A stretch of 64,000 nt of DNA from Methanocella conradii HZ254 (lineage in GTDB: Archaea > Halobacteriota > Methanocellia > Methanocellales > Methanocellaceae), in the NCBI RefSeq assembly GCF_000251105.1, contig NC_017034.1, positions 124,001-188,000 of the forward strand, read 5' to 3'. The notes under the pieces were generated by a model. It was not told the DNA's origin and searched no databases. It saw nothing but the letters and a program-made list of their open reading frames with translations. A program made the translations under genes and the position numbers. Each line of letters starts with the position of its first letter. The first letter of the stretch is position 1. Below are positions 25,725 to 33,358 of the stretch, piece by piece.

Positions 25725-26918
25725 ATGCCTGGTATAAACAAATTTGCTAAACTTACCAGCGTTGAGAGCGCATTGCAGGCGCTCCTCAATTTATGTAGCC
25801 CCATAGGGCGGACCGTGAAAGTTGACCTGGAATACGCTGACGGCAGGGTGGTCTCCAGGGATGTAATAGCGCCGAGGGATAACCCGCACTACGACGTCTG
25901 CCAGGTGGACGGGTACGCGGTCAGGGCGTGCGATACGGCGGGCTGCCAGGGCGGAAGGGTCCTGAGGCCTGCCGCTGGCGGCCAGGTAGGCCCTGGCACG
26001 TACGTGCAGGTGCACACGGGCGGGGCGCTGCCCGAAGGAGCCGACGCCGTAGTCAGGATGGAAGACACGGACCCGGCGGATGGAGGCAGGCTCTTCTATA
26101 ATGAGGTGAAGGCAGGGGAAAACGTCCTCGCAAGGGGCAGCATCCTGCGAAAAGGCGACGTCGCCTGCGCAGCGGGCGTCCAGCTCAAGCCCACGGACAT
26201 CGCTCTGCTGGCAAAGCTGGGGCTTACCGGCGTCGAAGTGTTCGAAAGGCCACGCGTCCTCATCGTGCCCACCGGCGACGAGCTGGTCGAGCGCGGCAAG
26301 GAGCCGGGCCCGGGCACCGTAAACGAGAGCAACGGCATCATGTGCTTTCTCTTTATAAAGAGGTACGGCGGCAAGCCAGCGCTATACGACATCGTGCGAG
26401 ACGACCCCTCGATGATAGCAGAAGCGCTGAAGATGGGCAGCCGCTATGACCTTATAGTGACGACCGGGGGCACCTCGGTGGGCGTGAGAGACCGCATGGA
26501 GGAAGTCGTATCCAGGATGGGCAAAGTGCTCGTTCACGGGGTGGCGCTTAAGCCCGGAAGGCCGATGGGAATAGGCTACGTCGAAAGCGGCGACAGGCGA
26601 ACTCCAATCGTGTTTCTGCCAGGGCTGACCGAGGCCTGCGCCTCGACCATGCTCACATTCGTGGTCCCCGCCATCCGAAAGCTGGGGCACTATCCTCCGC
26701 TTCACCCGCGAAGGGAGAAGGCCAGGCTCACGAGAGGCCTGCCCGGCTTCCCCGGCGCCAATGCGTTCCATAAGCTTTACATCGAGGGCGGCATGGCGAC
26801 TCCCGTGCCCCTCATGGGTGGAGCGCCGAGGCCCGGCGACTACGTGTATGCCATAGTGCCGGAAAGCATCGAGAAGTATGAGGAAGGGGAAGAAGTGGAA
26901 ACAGTATACCTGGAATAA
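25725..26918 (+). CDS. moeA: Molybdopterin molybdotransferase
   Basis: The 397-residue protein has MoeA domain order: N-terminal dimer region (SPIGRTVKVDLEYADGRVVSRDV), the YDVCQVDGYAVRA motif, the Mog-like MPT-binding domain (IVPTGDELVERG, VTTGGTSVGVRDRM), and a C-terminal beta-barrel. It inserts Mo or W into adenylylated molybdopterin. Archaea usually carry two MoeA paralogues thought to discriminate Mo from W; which one this is cannot be told. Confidence 0.94.
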   Translation: MPGINKFAKLTSVESALQALLNLCSPIGRTVKVDLEYADGRVVSRDVIAPRDNPHYDVCQVDGYAVRACDTAGCQGGRVLRPAAGGQVGPGTYVQVHTGGALPEGADAVVRMEDTDPADGGRLFYNEVKAGENVLARGSILRKGDVACAAGVQLKPTDIALLAKLGLTGVEVFERPRVLIVPTGDELVERGKEPGPGTVNESNGIMCFLFIKRYGGKPALYDIVRDDPSMIAEALKMGSRYDLIVTTGGTSVGVRDRMEEVVSRMGKVLVHGVALKPGRPMGIGYVESGDRRTPIVFLPGLTEACASTMLTFVVPAIRKLGHYPPLHPRREKARLTRGLPGFPGANAFHKLYIEGGMATPVPLMGGAPRPGDYVYAIVPESIEKYEEGEEVETVYLE

Positions 26919-26928
26919 ATTATTTTTT

Positions 26929-27021
26929 GCATGGGCAGGAGGATTTGACTCTATGCTTGTATATGGGTCAGGCCCTCCAGCCCATGCACGCCTGACATTT
27001 TTAATAAGGGAACTGACCCAT
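26929..27021 (+). other. Competing inverted repeats after moeA
   Basis: Three stems can be drawn in this 93-nt stretch. Stem A pairs 26929-26942 with 26974-26987 (one mismatch). Stem B pairs 26967-26973 (GTCAGGC) with 26990-26996. Stem C pairs 26963-26971 (ATGGGTCAG) with 27013-27021. B and C share their 5' strand and are mutually exclusive. It may be a terminator region or a structured 3' UTR. Confidence 0.4.
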
Positions 27022-27080
27022 CATATACTGGTGCGTTTACGCCGGCTTCTATAAATCACTAATCACTAGATGTAGCCATT

Positions 27081-27104
27081 GTATTTATACTTTTTGTTAA
27101 ACAA
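27081..27104 (+). promoter_or_regulatory. TATA-like box followed by perfect TTGTTAAACAA motif
   Basis: GTATTTATAC (27081-27090) is followed at once by TTGTTAAACAA (27094-27104). The pair looks like a promoter with an operator, but the only gene downstream on the plus strand lies antisense to fmdE. It occupies the convergent gap between moeA and fmdE. Confidence 0.4.
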
Positions 27105-27143
27105 TTTGTAAATGTTTAATAATATAATTAAACTACATGGGCC

Positions 27144-27755
27144 TCATGCGCCCCCATATTTCTCCTCGAAGCACTCCATGCAGACTATCTTCCCATCGGC
27201 CACCCTCGCCCTCGGCTCGGCCATCTTCTCGCCACATGACTCGCATACGAGGCTCTTGAACAGGCGGGCCTTATGGGGCAGCTCACACCTGGCCTTCCTG
27301 ACGATCATGATTTCTTCGTCGGGCAGGCGAAGCATCGCATCATATACTAAAGGCGCCCTTCGCTGCAATTCGGCCACATCTTCCGGCGTAGGCTCTCCGA
27401 ATAGTACCTTGCCCCTGAGGTCGTAGAACGCCGGGTCCACCTTCCTTACCTCGAAGGAGGGGCTTTCGCTTATCCTGACAGCCTCGCCAGTCTTCCGGTT
27501 CATGAATATGAACGTATGCTTGCCATAATCCTTGAAGATGAGGTTCCCCTTGCCGAAAGTGCACCCCGTCACCTGCTGGACCGCGTCAACGGCGCACGTA
27601 TCGTTCATCACGATGGCGACAAGCTCCTCGTCGCCCGACCTTTTGACGCCCAGCTCCTCCATCGCCCTCTTCGCCATCCTGTAACCGATGATAAGGCCGG
27701 GACAGGTGTGGCCGTGGAACCTCACCACGGACTGAAAATCGCTGAAATCCTGCAT
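27144..27755 (-). CDS. FmdE-family protein with C-terminal zinc ribbon
   Basis: The 203-residue protein has the FmdE metal motif FHGHTCPGLIIGYRMA, NDTCAVDAVQQVTGCTFGKGN, and a C-terminal CESCGEK...CMECFEEKYG zinc ribbon. FmdE was named for co-purification/co-transcription with Mo formylmethanofuran dehydrogenase, but its function is not established; a molybdenum-cofactor handling role is often suggested. GAGAGGGA precedes the ATG. It ends convergently with moeA. Confidence 0.9.
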   Translation of the reverse strand: MQDFSDFQSVVRFHGHTCPGLIIGYRMAKRAMEELGVKRSGDEELVAIVMNDTCAVDAVQQVTGCTFGKGNLIFKDYGKHTFIFMNRKTGEAVRISESPSFEVRKVDPAFYDLRGKVLFGEPTPEDVAELQRRAPLVYDAMLRLPDEEIMIVRKARCELPHKARLFKSLVCESCGEKMAEPRARVADGKIVCMECFEEKYGGA

Positions 27756-27911
27756 ATTCCCTCTCCATGCTTATTCCAGATATCCTTGCGCTTCTTTAAA
27801 TAGCCTTGGGCATAAGGCCGGCGTTTTTTCGGGCAAAGGCCAGGCAATCCGATAAAGTCCGGGTATCACGTATAAGTCGGGATGTATTAGAATATTATAC
27901 GAGGAGCGCTT

Positions 27912-28115
27912 ATGCAGTTTAGCGCACGCAACAGGCTGCCCGGGACCGTCAAGGATGTCAAGCTGGGAGCGGTTATGGCCATCGTAAAGGTACAGGTAGG
28001 CGATAGCGTTATCGAGTCCGCCATCACCAGGGAGGCCGCCGAAGAGCTAAAGCTGAAGGCTGGCGACAAGGTGACAGCGGTGGTAAAAGCCACCTCGGTC
28101 ATGATAATGAAATAA
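27912..28115 (+). CDS. Molbindin-type molybdate-binding protein
   Basis: The 67-residue single Mop/TOBE domain starts MQFSARNRLPGTVKDVKLGAVMAIV and has a second ITREAAEELKLKAGDKVTAVVKAT segment, the full length for a molbindin. Such proteins oligomerise to bind molybdate or tungstate in the cytoplasm and may buffer or sense it. It could compensate for the absent Mop domain of ModC. Confidence 0.92.
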   Translation: MQFSARNRLPGTVKDVKLGAVMAIVKVQVGDSVIESAITREAAEELKLKAGDKVTAVVKATSVMIMK

Positions 28116-28117
28116 GA

Positions 28118-28603
28118 CTACTGGCGCCTCAGCCCTGCGGGGGTGTGCTCGCGCCCGCTATGGTCGCCTAGCTCATCGTACCATCCGCACCTTATGTCAT
28201 CAAGCCGGTCGAACTCCCTTACGTAGGGCTTTATGTCGAGGAGCGGCGTGCCGTCAAGGACGTCGATGCCCGATACGTCGAGCAGGTTATCCTTCACGCC
28301 ACATAGCTTTACGATGGACAGGCCGATCGGGTTTGGGCGGTTGAAGTGCCTGGTGGCGAAGATGCCCCGCTCCCTTGACCCGTCCAGGAACGGCTTTTGC
28401 CTTAAAGCCCTGGCTTCAGCCCTGTCAAAGTAATATACCAGGTAGACGTGCGAAAACCCCTCCAGGCCCTCAAGGCCTTCGGCGTACTCCGGGTACACCT
28501 CCACCGCGCCGGGCGCGTCACTGTAGACGCTCTGTATGGGCGTCTCGTCCTTTTGCCTGAAGGGCGAGCGTATCACCCCGATGACTTTTAGCGATACTTC
28601 CAT
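28118..28603 (-). CDS. TrmO-family (YaeB) methyltransferase
   Basis: The 161-residue protein starts with VSLKVIGVIRSPFRQKDETPIQ and holds RPNPIGLSIVKLCGVKDNLL and DVLDGTPLLDIKPYV, the motif set of the TrmO beta-barrel SAM-dependent methyltransferases that modify t6A37 of tRNA. The ATG at 28603 is preferred over GTG 28612. It is convergent with the molbindin gene with 2 bp between. A second family member fused to an FmdE-like domain lies at 33355. Confidence 0.85.
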   Translation of the reverse strand: MEVSLKVIGVIRSPFRQKDETPIQSVYSDAPGAVEVYPEYAEGLEGLEGFSHVYLVYYFDRAEARALRQKPFLDGSRERGIFATRHFNRPNPIGLSIVKLCGVKDNLLDVSGIDVLDGTPLLDIKPYVREFDRLDDIRCGWYDELGDHSGREHTPAGLRRQ

Positions 28604-28742
28604 GCAACTCACTTTAATGGTATACCCTTAGATGAGACGTCAAAATTAATTATTTTTGCTTATAATGCAACCGATATATGTTATGTGGTGACCTCAGCGT
28701 AAAGCCTTAAAATGATAGAAATAAAGAGTCTAGCTGACGCGT

Positions 28743-29207
28743 ATGATGCCTGTGTTTTTCCTTGCCGAGCTTGATGAGGGGGGCGTTGAAGAGCTGTATG
28801 AAGCGCTGATGGAGAACGAGGTCGGCTGCGTCGTCGATATTAGGCTGACGAGGGGCGTGGACCTGGAGGGCGCCCTGAGGCGCCTGAGCGACCTGCATGG
28901 ACGCTGCGTCGATTATCGATGGCTAAAGGTATTTGGGAACCCCTTCTTCGATAGAGATGACCCTGTCGAGTCCTATGAAGGCTACCTGATTGGCATGGAC
29001 AGGGAGCTTGAAGACCTGTATTGTCTCATCATGGAGCGCCGCTGCTGCATCGTGGATGACTGTGCAGACCCGATGCGGTCGTACCGCACTGCCCTTGGCG
29101 AGGCCTTAAAAAAGAGGTACGGAATCGCCTTCGCGGACCTTACGATGGCCGGGCGCCTCGTCGACAGGTATGGAGGGCCAACGATAGTCGACAGGCGTGG
29201 ACGCTAG
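28743..29207 (+). CDS. DUF488-like protein
   Basis: The 154-residue protein contains VVDIRLTRGVDLEGALRRLS, DYRWLKVFGNPFFD and YEGYLIGMDRELEDLY, which follows the order of DUF488 proteins (short N-terminal DIR motif, then a GNP motif). It has an unusual number of cysteines (CCIVDDC). The function is unknown. It starts in a double ATG; either could be used. A strong hairpin overlaps its stop codon. Confidence 0.6.
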   Translation: MMPVFFLAELDEGGVEELYEALMENEVGCVVDIRLTRGVDLEGALRRLSDLHGRCVDYRWLKVFGNPFFDRDDPVESYEGYLIGMDRELEDLYCLIMERRCCIVDDCADPMRSYRTALGEALKKRYGIAFADLTMAGRLVDRYGGPTIVDRRGR

Positions 29208-29255
29208 CATGCTCATGATCTGGTGGCGCAAGTCAAGGCGTCCACGCCTCTCGAC
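29187..29255 (+). terminator. Long hairpin overlapping the end of the DUF488-like gene
   Basis: An 18-nt arm GTCGACAGGCGTGGACGC (29187-29204) is nearly perfectly complementary to 29238-29255, with one mismatch and a 33-nt loop. The 5' arm is inside the coding region, ending right at the stop. No T-tract follows at once. It may block read-through or stabilise the mRNA end. Confidence 0.5.
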
Positions 29256-29317
29256 CGTCGTTTTGGCGCGGATACTATGGTGGTTATGTGAGTAACCCCG
29301 GTGATCATTTATTGTTT

Positions 29318-29328
29318 TTATTAAACTA
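29318..29328. promoter_or_regulatory. Weak Mo-region motif upstream of the second FmdE-like gene
   Basis: TTATTAAACTA within attgtttttattaaactagttta resembles TTGTTAAACAA at 8 of 11 positions. It is about 90 nt before the start, upstream of a TATA-like atttatac near 29341. Confidence 0.25.
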
Positions 29329-29410
29329 GTTTATCTAACTATTTATACATTATGTAATTGTTTACGATAACATATTTATCCATTAAAGTAGCTTAATATA
29401 ACGATGTCCT

Positions 29411-30058
29411 ATGAGAGATGAACGCTCTGTTGATATTTACGGGCTAATGGAGACAAGCCGCATTGGCGAGAGGCTCAAGGGCTATATCATGGATTGTGTG
29501 AGGTTTCATACGTTTCCGGCGGCCGGGCTGATACTGGGCGTGTTCATGGTCGACCTCGCCCTTGAAAAGCTGGGGGCAAAGCCGGGCGACCGGCTCTACG
29601 CCGTCTCGGAGTCGCCCAAGTGCCTGCCGGACGCGGTGCAGGTTATCACCCATTGCACTTACGGTAACCACCGGCTTCGAGTCATCGACACGGGGAGGTT
29701 TTCCATAGCCCTTAACCGCTTCTCGGAGGGCAGCACTGCGCCGGGCGTTCGCGTGTTCATCGACGCTAAAAAGGTGGCCGCTTATCCTACGCTGTACGCC
29801 TGGTATACTAATGACTATAATGGCGGAGCCGATGGGAAAGCGCTCCTCGAGGAAATCCTGAGGGCGGGGAGGAGCGTCCTGTCCTGGGAGTACGTGAACG
29901 TGCGGTTTACGCCCAAGGAGAAGTGGAGGTCGGTGAAATGCCCTTCATGCGGCGAGATGGTGCCGGAGAACAGGCTAGAGAACGGCGTGTGCAGGGCATG
30001 CGGCAGCATGGCTTACTACGAGAGGGAAATGAAAGCGTCAGGGCAGCTTCTCAATTGA
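29411..30058 (+). CDS. FmdE-like protein, altered metal motif, with zinc ribbon
   Basis: The 215-residue protein follows FmdE over its length (GLILGVFMVDLALEKLGAKPGDRLYAVSE...CLPDAVQVITHCTYGNHRLRV). The usual FHGHxCPG metal motif reads FHTFPAAG, losing the second His and the Cys. The C-terminal ribbon is CPSCGE...CRACGS. Loss of those residues suggests a changed or lost metal site with retained fold. It overlaps tfx convergently by 8 bp. Confidence 0.8.
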   Translation: MRDERSVDIYGLMETSRIGERLKGYIMDCVRFHTFPAAGLILGVFMVDLALEKLGAKPGDRLYAVSESPKCLPDAVQVITHCTYGNHRLRVIDTGRFSIALNRFSEGSTAPGVRVFIDAKKVAAYPTLYAWYTNDYNGGADGKALLEEILRAGRSVLSWEYVNVRFTPKEKWRSVKCPSCGEMVPENRLENGVCRACGSMAYYEREMKASGQLLN

Positions 30059-30467
30059 TAGTCAGGTTCCCGTGCTCGTCCACGGATATGTCGATATCGT
30101 CATTCGTCAGCCGCCCGCGGATGCGGTCCGCCGCCTCGGTCTTAAGCTTCACGATGACCATGGCCGAGTCCATCGCTATCTTGATGCGCTTCTTGTCCGC
30201 CGCCTTAAAGATTATCTCAGGAATATCGTAGAGGTCGGTGCCGCCCGGGATGGTGAGCCATATGGGCGCTTCCATCGCCCTGTAGAACTTTATGGTGTTC
30301 TTGGCCTTCTCTATGTTTTTTAGCGCCGTGTTCTCGATTATGCAGATGTTGCCGCGGGTGGTCTTTAATGCCCTTGCGATGTCCGCCTGCGACATGCCTT
30401 TCTTCTTCATCCTTAATATCTCTATCTGCTTGTCGGTCAGGAACAGGTTCTTTTCGCCTGTCTTCAT
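30051..30467 (-). CDS. tfx: Tfx-family transcriptional regulator
   Basis: The 138-residue protein starts at an ATG preceded by GGAGGGG. A helix-turn-helix (FLTDKQIEILRMKKKGMSQADIARALKTTRGNICIIE) is followed by a C-terminal domain unique to Tfx (ENTALKNIEKAKNTIKFYRA). Tfx of Methanothermobacter binds downstream of the fmd promoter and is thought to regulate the molybdenum formylmethanofuran dehydrogenase operon. Here it is encoded divergently next to fmdBD. Confidence 0.9.
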   Translation of the reverse strand: MKTGEKNLFLTDKQIEILRMKKKGMSQADIARALKTTRGNICIIENTALKNIEKAKNTIKFYRAMEAPIWLTIPGGTDLYDIPEIIFKAADKKRIKIAMDSAMVIVKLKTEAADRIRGRLTNDDIDISVDEHGNLTIN

Positions 30468-30479
30468 ATGTCCCCTCCA

Positions 30480-30503
30480 TTGTTTAGTATTTTTGTTAAA
30501 TAC
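30480..30503. promoter_or_regulatory. Double Mo-region motif upstream of tfx
   Basis: TTGTTTAGTAT (30480-30490) and TTGTTAAATAC (30493-30503) lie side by side, 13-36 nt before the tfx ATG. The first equals the modA variant (TTGTTTAGTA), the second the TTGTTAAA family. The position just upstream of the start suggests autoregulation. Confidence 0.45.
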
Positions 30504-30673
30504 CATCCCATATAGTTTGTGACATGAGAGGACGCAGTGATGAGTTTTATAAAAATAATATGCTTGAATTATGCCGTTAAAGTGTTCACATATGTTAAAT
30601 ATTATATAAATATAGGCCCTCGCTGTAATCACATGTATTTAATGATGAGTGATATGTTAATCGATACAGATAT

Positions 30674-30682
30674 CTTTATAAA
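30674..30682 (+). promoter_or_regulatory. Candidate TATA box of fmdBD-fdhD
   Basis: CTTTATAAA lies about 75 nt before the fmdB start, implying a leader near 45-50 nt. A weaker motif TATGTTAAATATT lies further upstream at 30591-30603. Confidence 0.45.
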
Positions 30683-30752
30683 GCGCATCACGCATTAAAT
30701 TTTTTAGAGGGAGCCGAGGCGTATTAGCTCCTTTTTAATGGAGGTGCGACAC

Positions 30753-32096
30753 TTGAGCAACATGGTAAAAACTGATCTGGTCAAGCAGGAGCAGGAAGTG
30801 ATCAGGTGCACGGATGTGACCTGCCCGGTGTGTGGCATGTCATGCGACGACGTCGAGGTCGAGCTGACGCCCACCTCGGTCACCACGAAGAACGCTTGCC
30901 TGATGGGCGACGCGAAGTTCCAGGAGCTTCGAAGCCCGCATCGATTCGTATACCCGACCGTGAACGGGGAGAGGGTGACATGGGAGGAGGCGCTAAACGC
31001 GGCCGCCGACATACTCGTGAAGGCTAAGCGGCCATTCTTCTTCATAGGCAGCGAGACGTCAAACGAGGCCATGGCCGCAGGCATCGAGATTGCCGAGTAC
31101 CTGGGAGGCCTTGTGGATGGCAACGCCACGATTTGCCACGGCCCGACGGTGATGGCGTTCCAGGACGTGGGAATGGCGGGGTGCACCCTGGGTGAGTGCC
31201 GGAACCGCTCGGATTTAGCGATATACTGGGGCTGCAACCCGGCAGACTCCCACCCCAGGCACATGAGCCGCCACTCTATGTACATGCGGGGCTTCTTCGT
31301 CGAGCAGGGCTACCAGGGCAGGAAGATGATCGTCGTGGACCCGAGGCGATCGCCCACGGCTGCCCAGGCGGACCTGCACGTACAGGTTAAGCCAGGAAGG
31401 GACTTCGAGCTCCTGAATGCAGTTATGGTGGCCCTGAGGGGCATGGAGCTCCATCCTGATACCGAGAAAGTCACCGGCGTGAGCGTTGACACGATAAAAA
31501 AGATGGCTGAAATGATAAAGGAGTGCAAGTTTGGGGTGATATGGGTCGGGCTGGGCATCGCCAGCACGCATGGAAAGCACCATAACGCCTCCATGGCAAT
31601 GAGGCTGACTCAGCTGGCAAACGACTACACCAAGTTCGTCATACTTGCGAACCGGGGACACTGTAACGTGGCGGGCTTCAACCAGGTGCTATCATGGACG
31701 TGCGGCTTCCCCTTCGCCGTTGACTACTCCAGGGGCGTCCCGAGGTACCAGCCCGGCGAGTACTCGTGTGTGGACGCCCTGCGGAGGGGCGAGGTCGATG
31801 CCATGCTCGTCATGTGCGCCGACCTGGGAGCGCACCTGCCAAAGAAAGCGGTGGAGCGTATGATGGACATACCAGTCATCTCGATTGAGATAGCCCCGGG
31901 GCCGCAGGCTTTCGTGAGCGACGTCATATTGCCCGGCGTACTTGACGGGATGGAGTGTGAGGGCACTTTCTATCGCATGGACAACGTGCCCATCTACGCT
32001 AGAAGCTTCTGTAAGCCGCCCTTCGACTTCACCACTTCAAACGAGCATACCCTTAAGCAGCTTCTTAAAATTATAAAGGAGAAAAAGCCGAAGTGA
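30753..32096 (+). CDS. fmdB: Formylmethanofuran dehydrogenase subunit B, catalytic Mo/W subunit
   Basis: The 447-residue subunit carries the [4Fe-4S] motif CPVCGMSCDD...NACLMG near the N-terminus and the metal-ligand Cys in DGNATICHGPTVMAF, with a normal TGC codon. It is the formate dehydrogenase-like active-site subunit that reduces CO2 to formate before transfer to methanofuran. I prefer the TTG at 30753, which has GGAGGTG six nt upstream; the ATG at 30738 lies before that site. Whether it binds Mo or W cannot be read from sequence; Tfx and mod neighbours favour Mo. Confidence 0.92.
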   Translation: MSNMVKTDLVKQEQEVIRCTDVTCPVCGMSCDDVEVELTPTSVTTKNACLMGDAKFQELRSPHRFVYPTVNGERVTWEEALNAAADILVKAKRPFFFIGSETSNEAMAAGIEIAEYLGGLVDGNATICHGPTVMAFQDVGMAGCTLGECRNRSDLAIYWGCNPADSHPRHMSRHSMYMRGFFVEQGYQGRKMIVVDPRRSPTAAQADLHVQVKPGRDFELLNAVMVALRGMELHPDTEKVTGVSVDTIKKMAEMIKECKFGVIWVGLGIASTHGKHHNASMAMRLTQLANDYTKFVILANRGHCNVAGFNQVLSWTCGFPFAVDYSRGVPRYQPGEYSCVDALRRGEVDAMLVMCADLGAHLPKKAVERMMDIPVISIEIAPGPQAFVSDVILPGVLDGMECEGTFYRMDNVPIYARSFCKPPFDFTTSNEHTLKQLLKIIKEKKPK

Positions 32097-32106
32097 GGTG
32101 ATACGC

Positions 32107-32541
32107 ATGGACGTCATACTTAACACAGGGTCTACAGTGTACCAGGGAGCAGTCATAAAAGGCGGAAATAAGTTTAGCGAGAATTACGAAAGAGAGGCGG
32201 CATACTGTAACATTAGCCCCGAGGACTTCGAGGCGCTGGGCAGGCCGTGGTATGTCCGCGTTACCAACGAGTACGGGGATAGCGTCGTGGTAAGGGCGAG
32301 GAAAACGAATACGCAGCAAAAAGGCGAGATATTCATCCCTCGCGGGATATGGGCGAACGTGGTCGTGACTCCCGAGACCGAGAGCACCGGCAGCCCACGC
32401 TACAAGAACCTGCCCGTGAAGATAGAGAAGTGCGACGGGCCGGTGCTGGGCCCCCAGGAGCTTATGAAGGAGTACTACCTTAAAGGTAGAGAGGGCACCC
32501 GTAAGTACCTGGACAGGAATACTGCGCAGGCCGGCCATTAA
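32107..32541 (+). CDS. fmdD: Formylmethanofuran dehydrogenase subunit D
   Basis: The 144-residue protein is the dinucleotide-binding domain that in formate dehydrogenases is fused to the catalytic chain (LGRPWYVRVTNEYGDSVVVRA, IFIPRGIWANVVVTPETEST, PVKIEKCDG). The ATG at 32107 has GAGGTG six nt upstream. It follows fmdB closely. Subunits A, C, F and G are not in this window, so they must be encoded elsewhere. Confidence 0.9.
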   Translation: MDVILNTGSTVYQGAVIKGGNKFSENYEREAAYCNISPEDFEALGRPWYVRVTNEYGDSVVVRARKTNTQQKGEIFIPRGIWANVVVTPETESTGSPRYKNLPVKIEKCDGPVLGPQELMKEYYLKGREGTRKYLDRNTAQAGH

Positions 32542-32554
32542 GAGCGGGGAAGCG

Positions 32555-33358
32555 ATGATCAAAAACACTTACGCCAGCCCCTTAGAGACTACCTCGATGT
32601 ATGAGGCGGTCGAGGTCGTCGGGGACTATGCGCGGCGGGTCCGGCCCGACGTGTGCGTCGAGGAGAGCGTCAACCTGCTGGTAAACGGGTCCAGGGTTGC
32701 TACCATTATAATGTCCCCCGACGACCTCGAAGCCTTCGCCCTGGGGTACCTAAAGTGCGAGGGCTTCATCAGGTCTTTGAAAGAGGTAAGCTCCGTGGAG
32801 GTAAAGTGGCCGGACGTTCACGTCTCCGCGCCAGGAATAGAAGGCGACGACCTGGGGCTATGGATGGAGGTCCGCAGCTCGGGGTGCGTCGGCGTGCGCT
32901 CATCCTGGGTAGATGTGGAGAGGCCGCTTCCAGATGGCCTGAGCGTTAGCAAGGATACCATTTTCTATGCCATGGGCTTCGTTAACGACCTCGCTAAAAC
33001 ATGGAGGAGGACGGGCGGCACCCATTGCACGATAATCTTCGACGAGGTTGGCGGCATCGTGGCATACGCCGAGGACATCGGCAGGCACAACTCGGTCGAT
33101 AAGGCGGTCGGAAAAGCCCTCGTAGGCGGCCGCGACCTCTCTAAGTGCTTCATGGCCTGTACGGGGAGGATGGCGGCGGGAATGGTGGCGAAGGCATACA
33201 GGGTGGGCATACCCATTCTGGTAAGCAATACGGCTCCCTTTAGCGCGGGCATCGAGCTTGCGCTGAGGGCTGGCATGACGCTGGTCTGCTTCGCCAGGCC
33301 GCCCCATATGCTAATATACAGCAGGCCTGAGCGCATCACCGGCATGCCAGAATATTAG
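32555..33358 (+). CDS. fdhD: FdhD sulfurtransferase for molybdenum cofactor
   Basis: The 267-residue FdhD has EESVNLLVNG, MSPDDLEAFALGYLKCEGFI, the active-site region SSGCVGVRSS, and GRHNSVDKAVGKAL with TGRMAAGMVAKA. E. coli FdhD has a CxxC; here only one Cys is present in that loop, as is common in archaea. It transfers sulfur to Mo/W-bisPGD before insertion. Placed last in the fmdB-fmdD operon, it suggests sulfuration of formylmethanofuran dehydrogenase. Confidence 0.9.
   Translation: MIKNTYASPLETTSMYEAVEVVGDYARRVRPDVCVEESVNLLVNGSRVATIIMSPDDLEAFALGYLKCEGFIRSLKEVSSVEVKWPDVHVSAPGIEGDDLGLWMEVRSSGCVGVRSSWVDVERPLPDGLSVSKDTIFYAMGFVNDLAKTWRRTGGTHCTIIFDEVGGIVAYAEDIGRHNSVDKAVGKALVGGRDLSKCFMACTGRMAAGMVAKAYRVGIPILVSNTAPFSAGIELALRAGMTLVCFARPPHMLIYSRPERITGMPEY

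Noticed and set aside
26929..27021. Moco riboswitch
   Set aside because: That class lies in bacterial 5' UTRs; this structure is downstream of moeA and I cannot match its conserved core.
27112..27426. 104-codon plus-strand gene
   Set aside because: It is wholly antisense to the well-supported FmdE gene and has no family features; only its promoter-like upstream element is reported.
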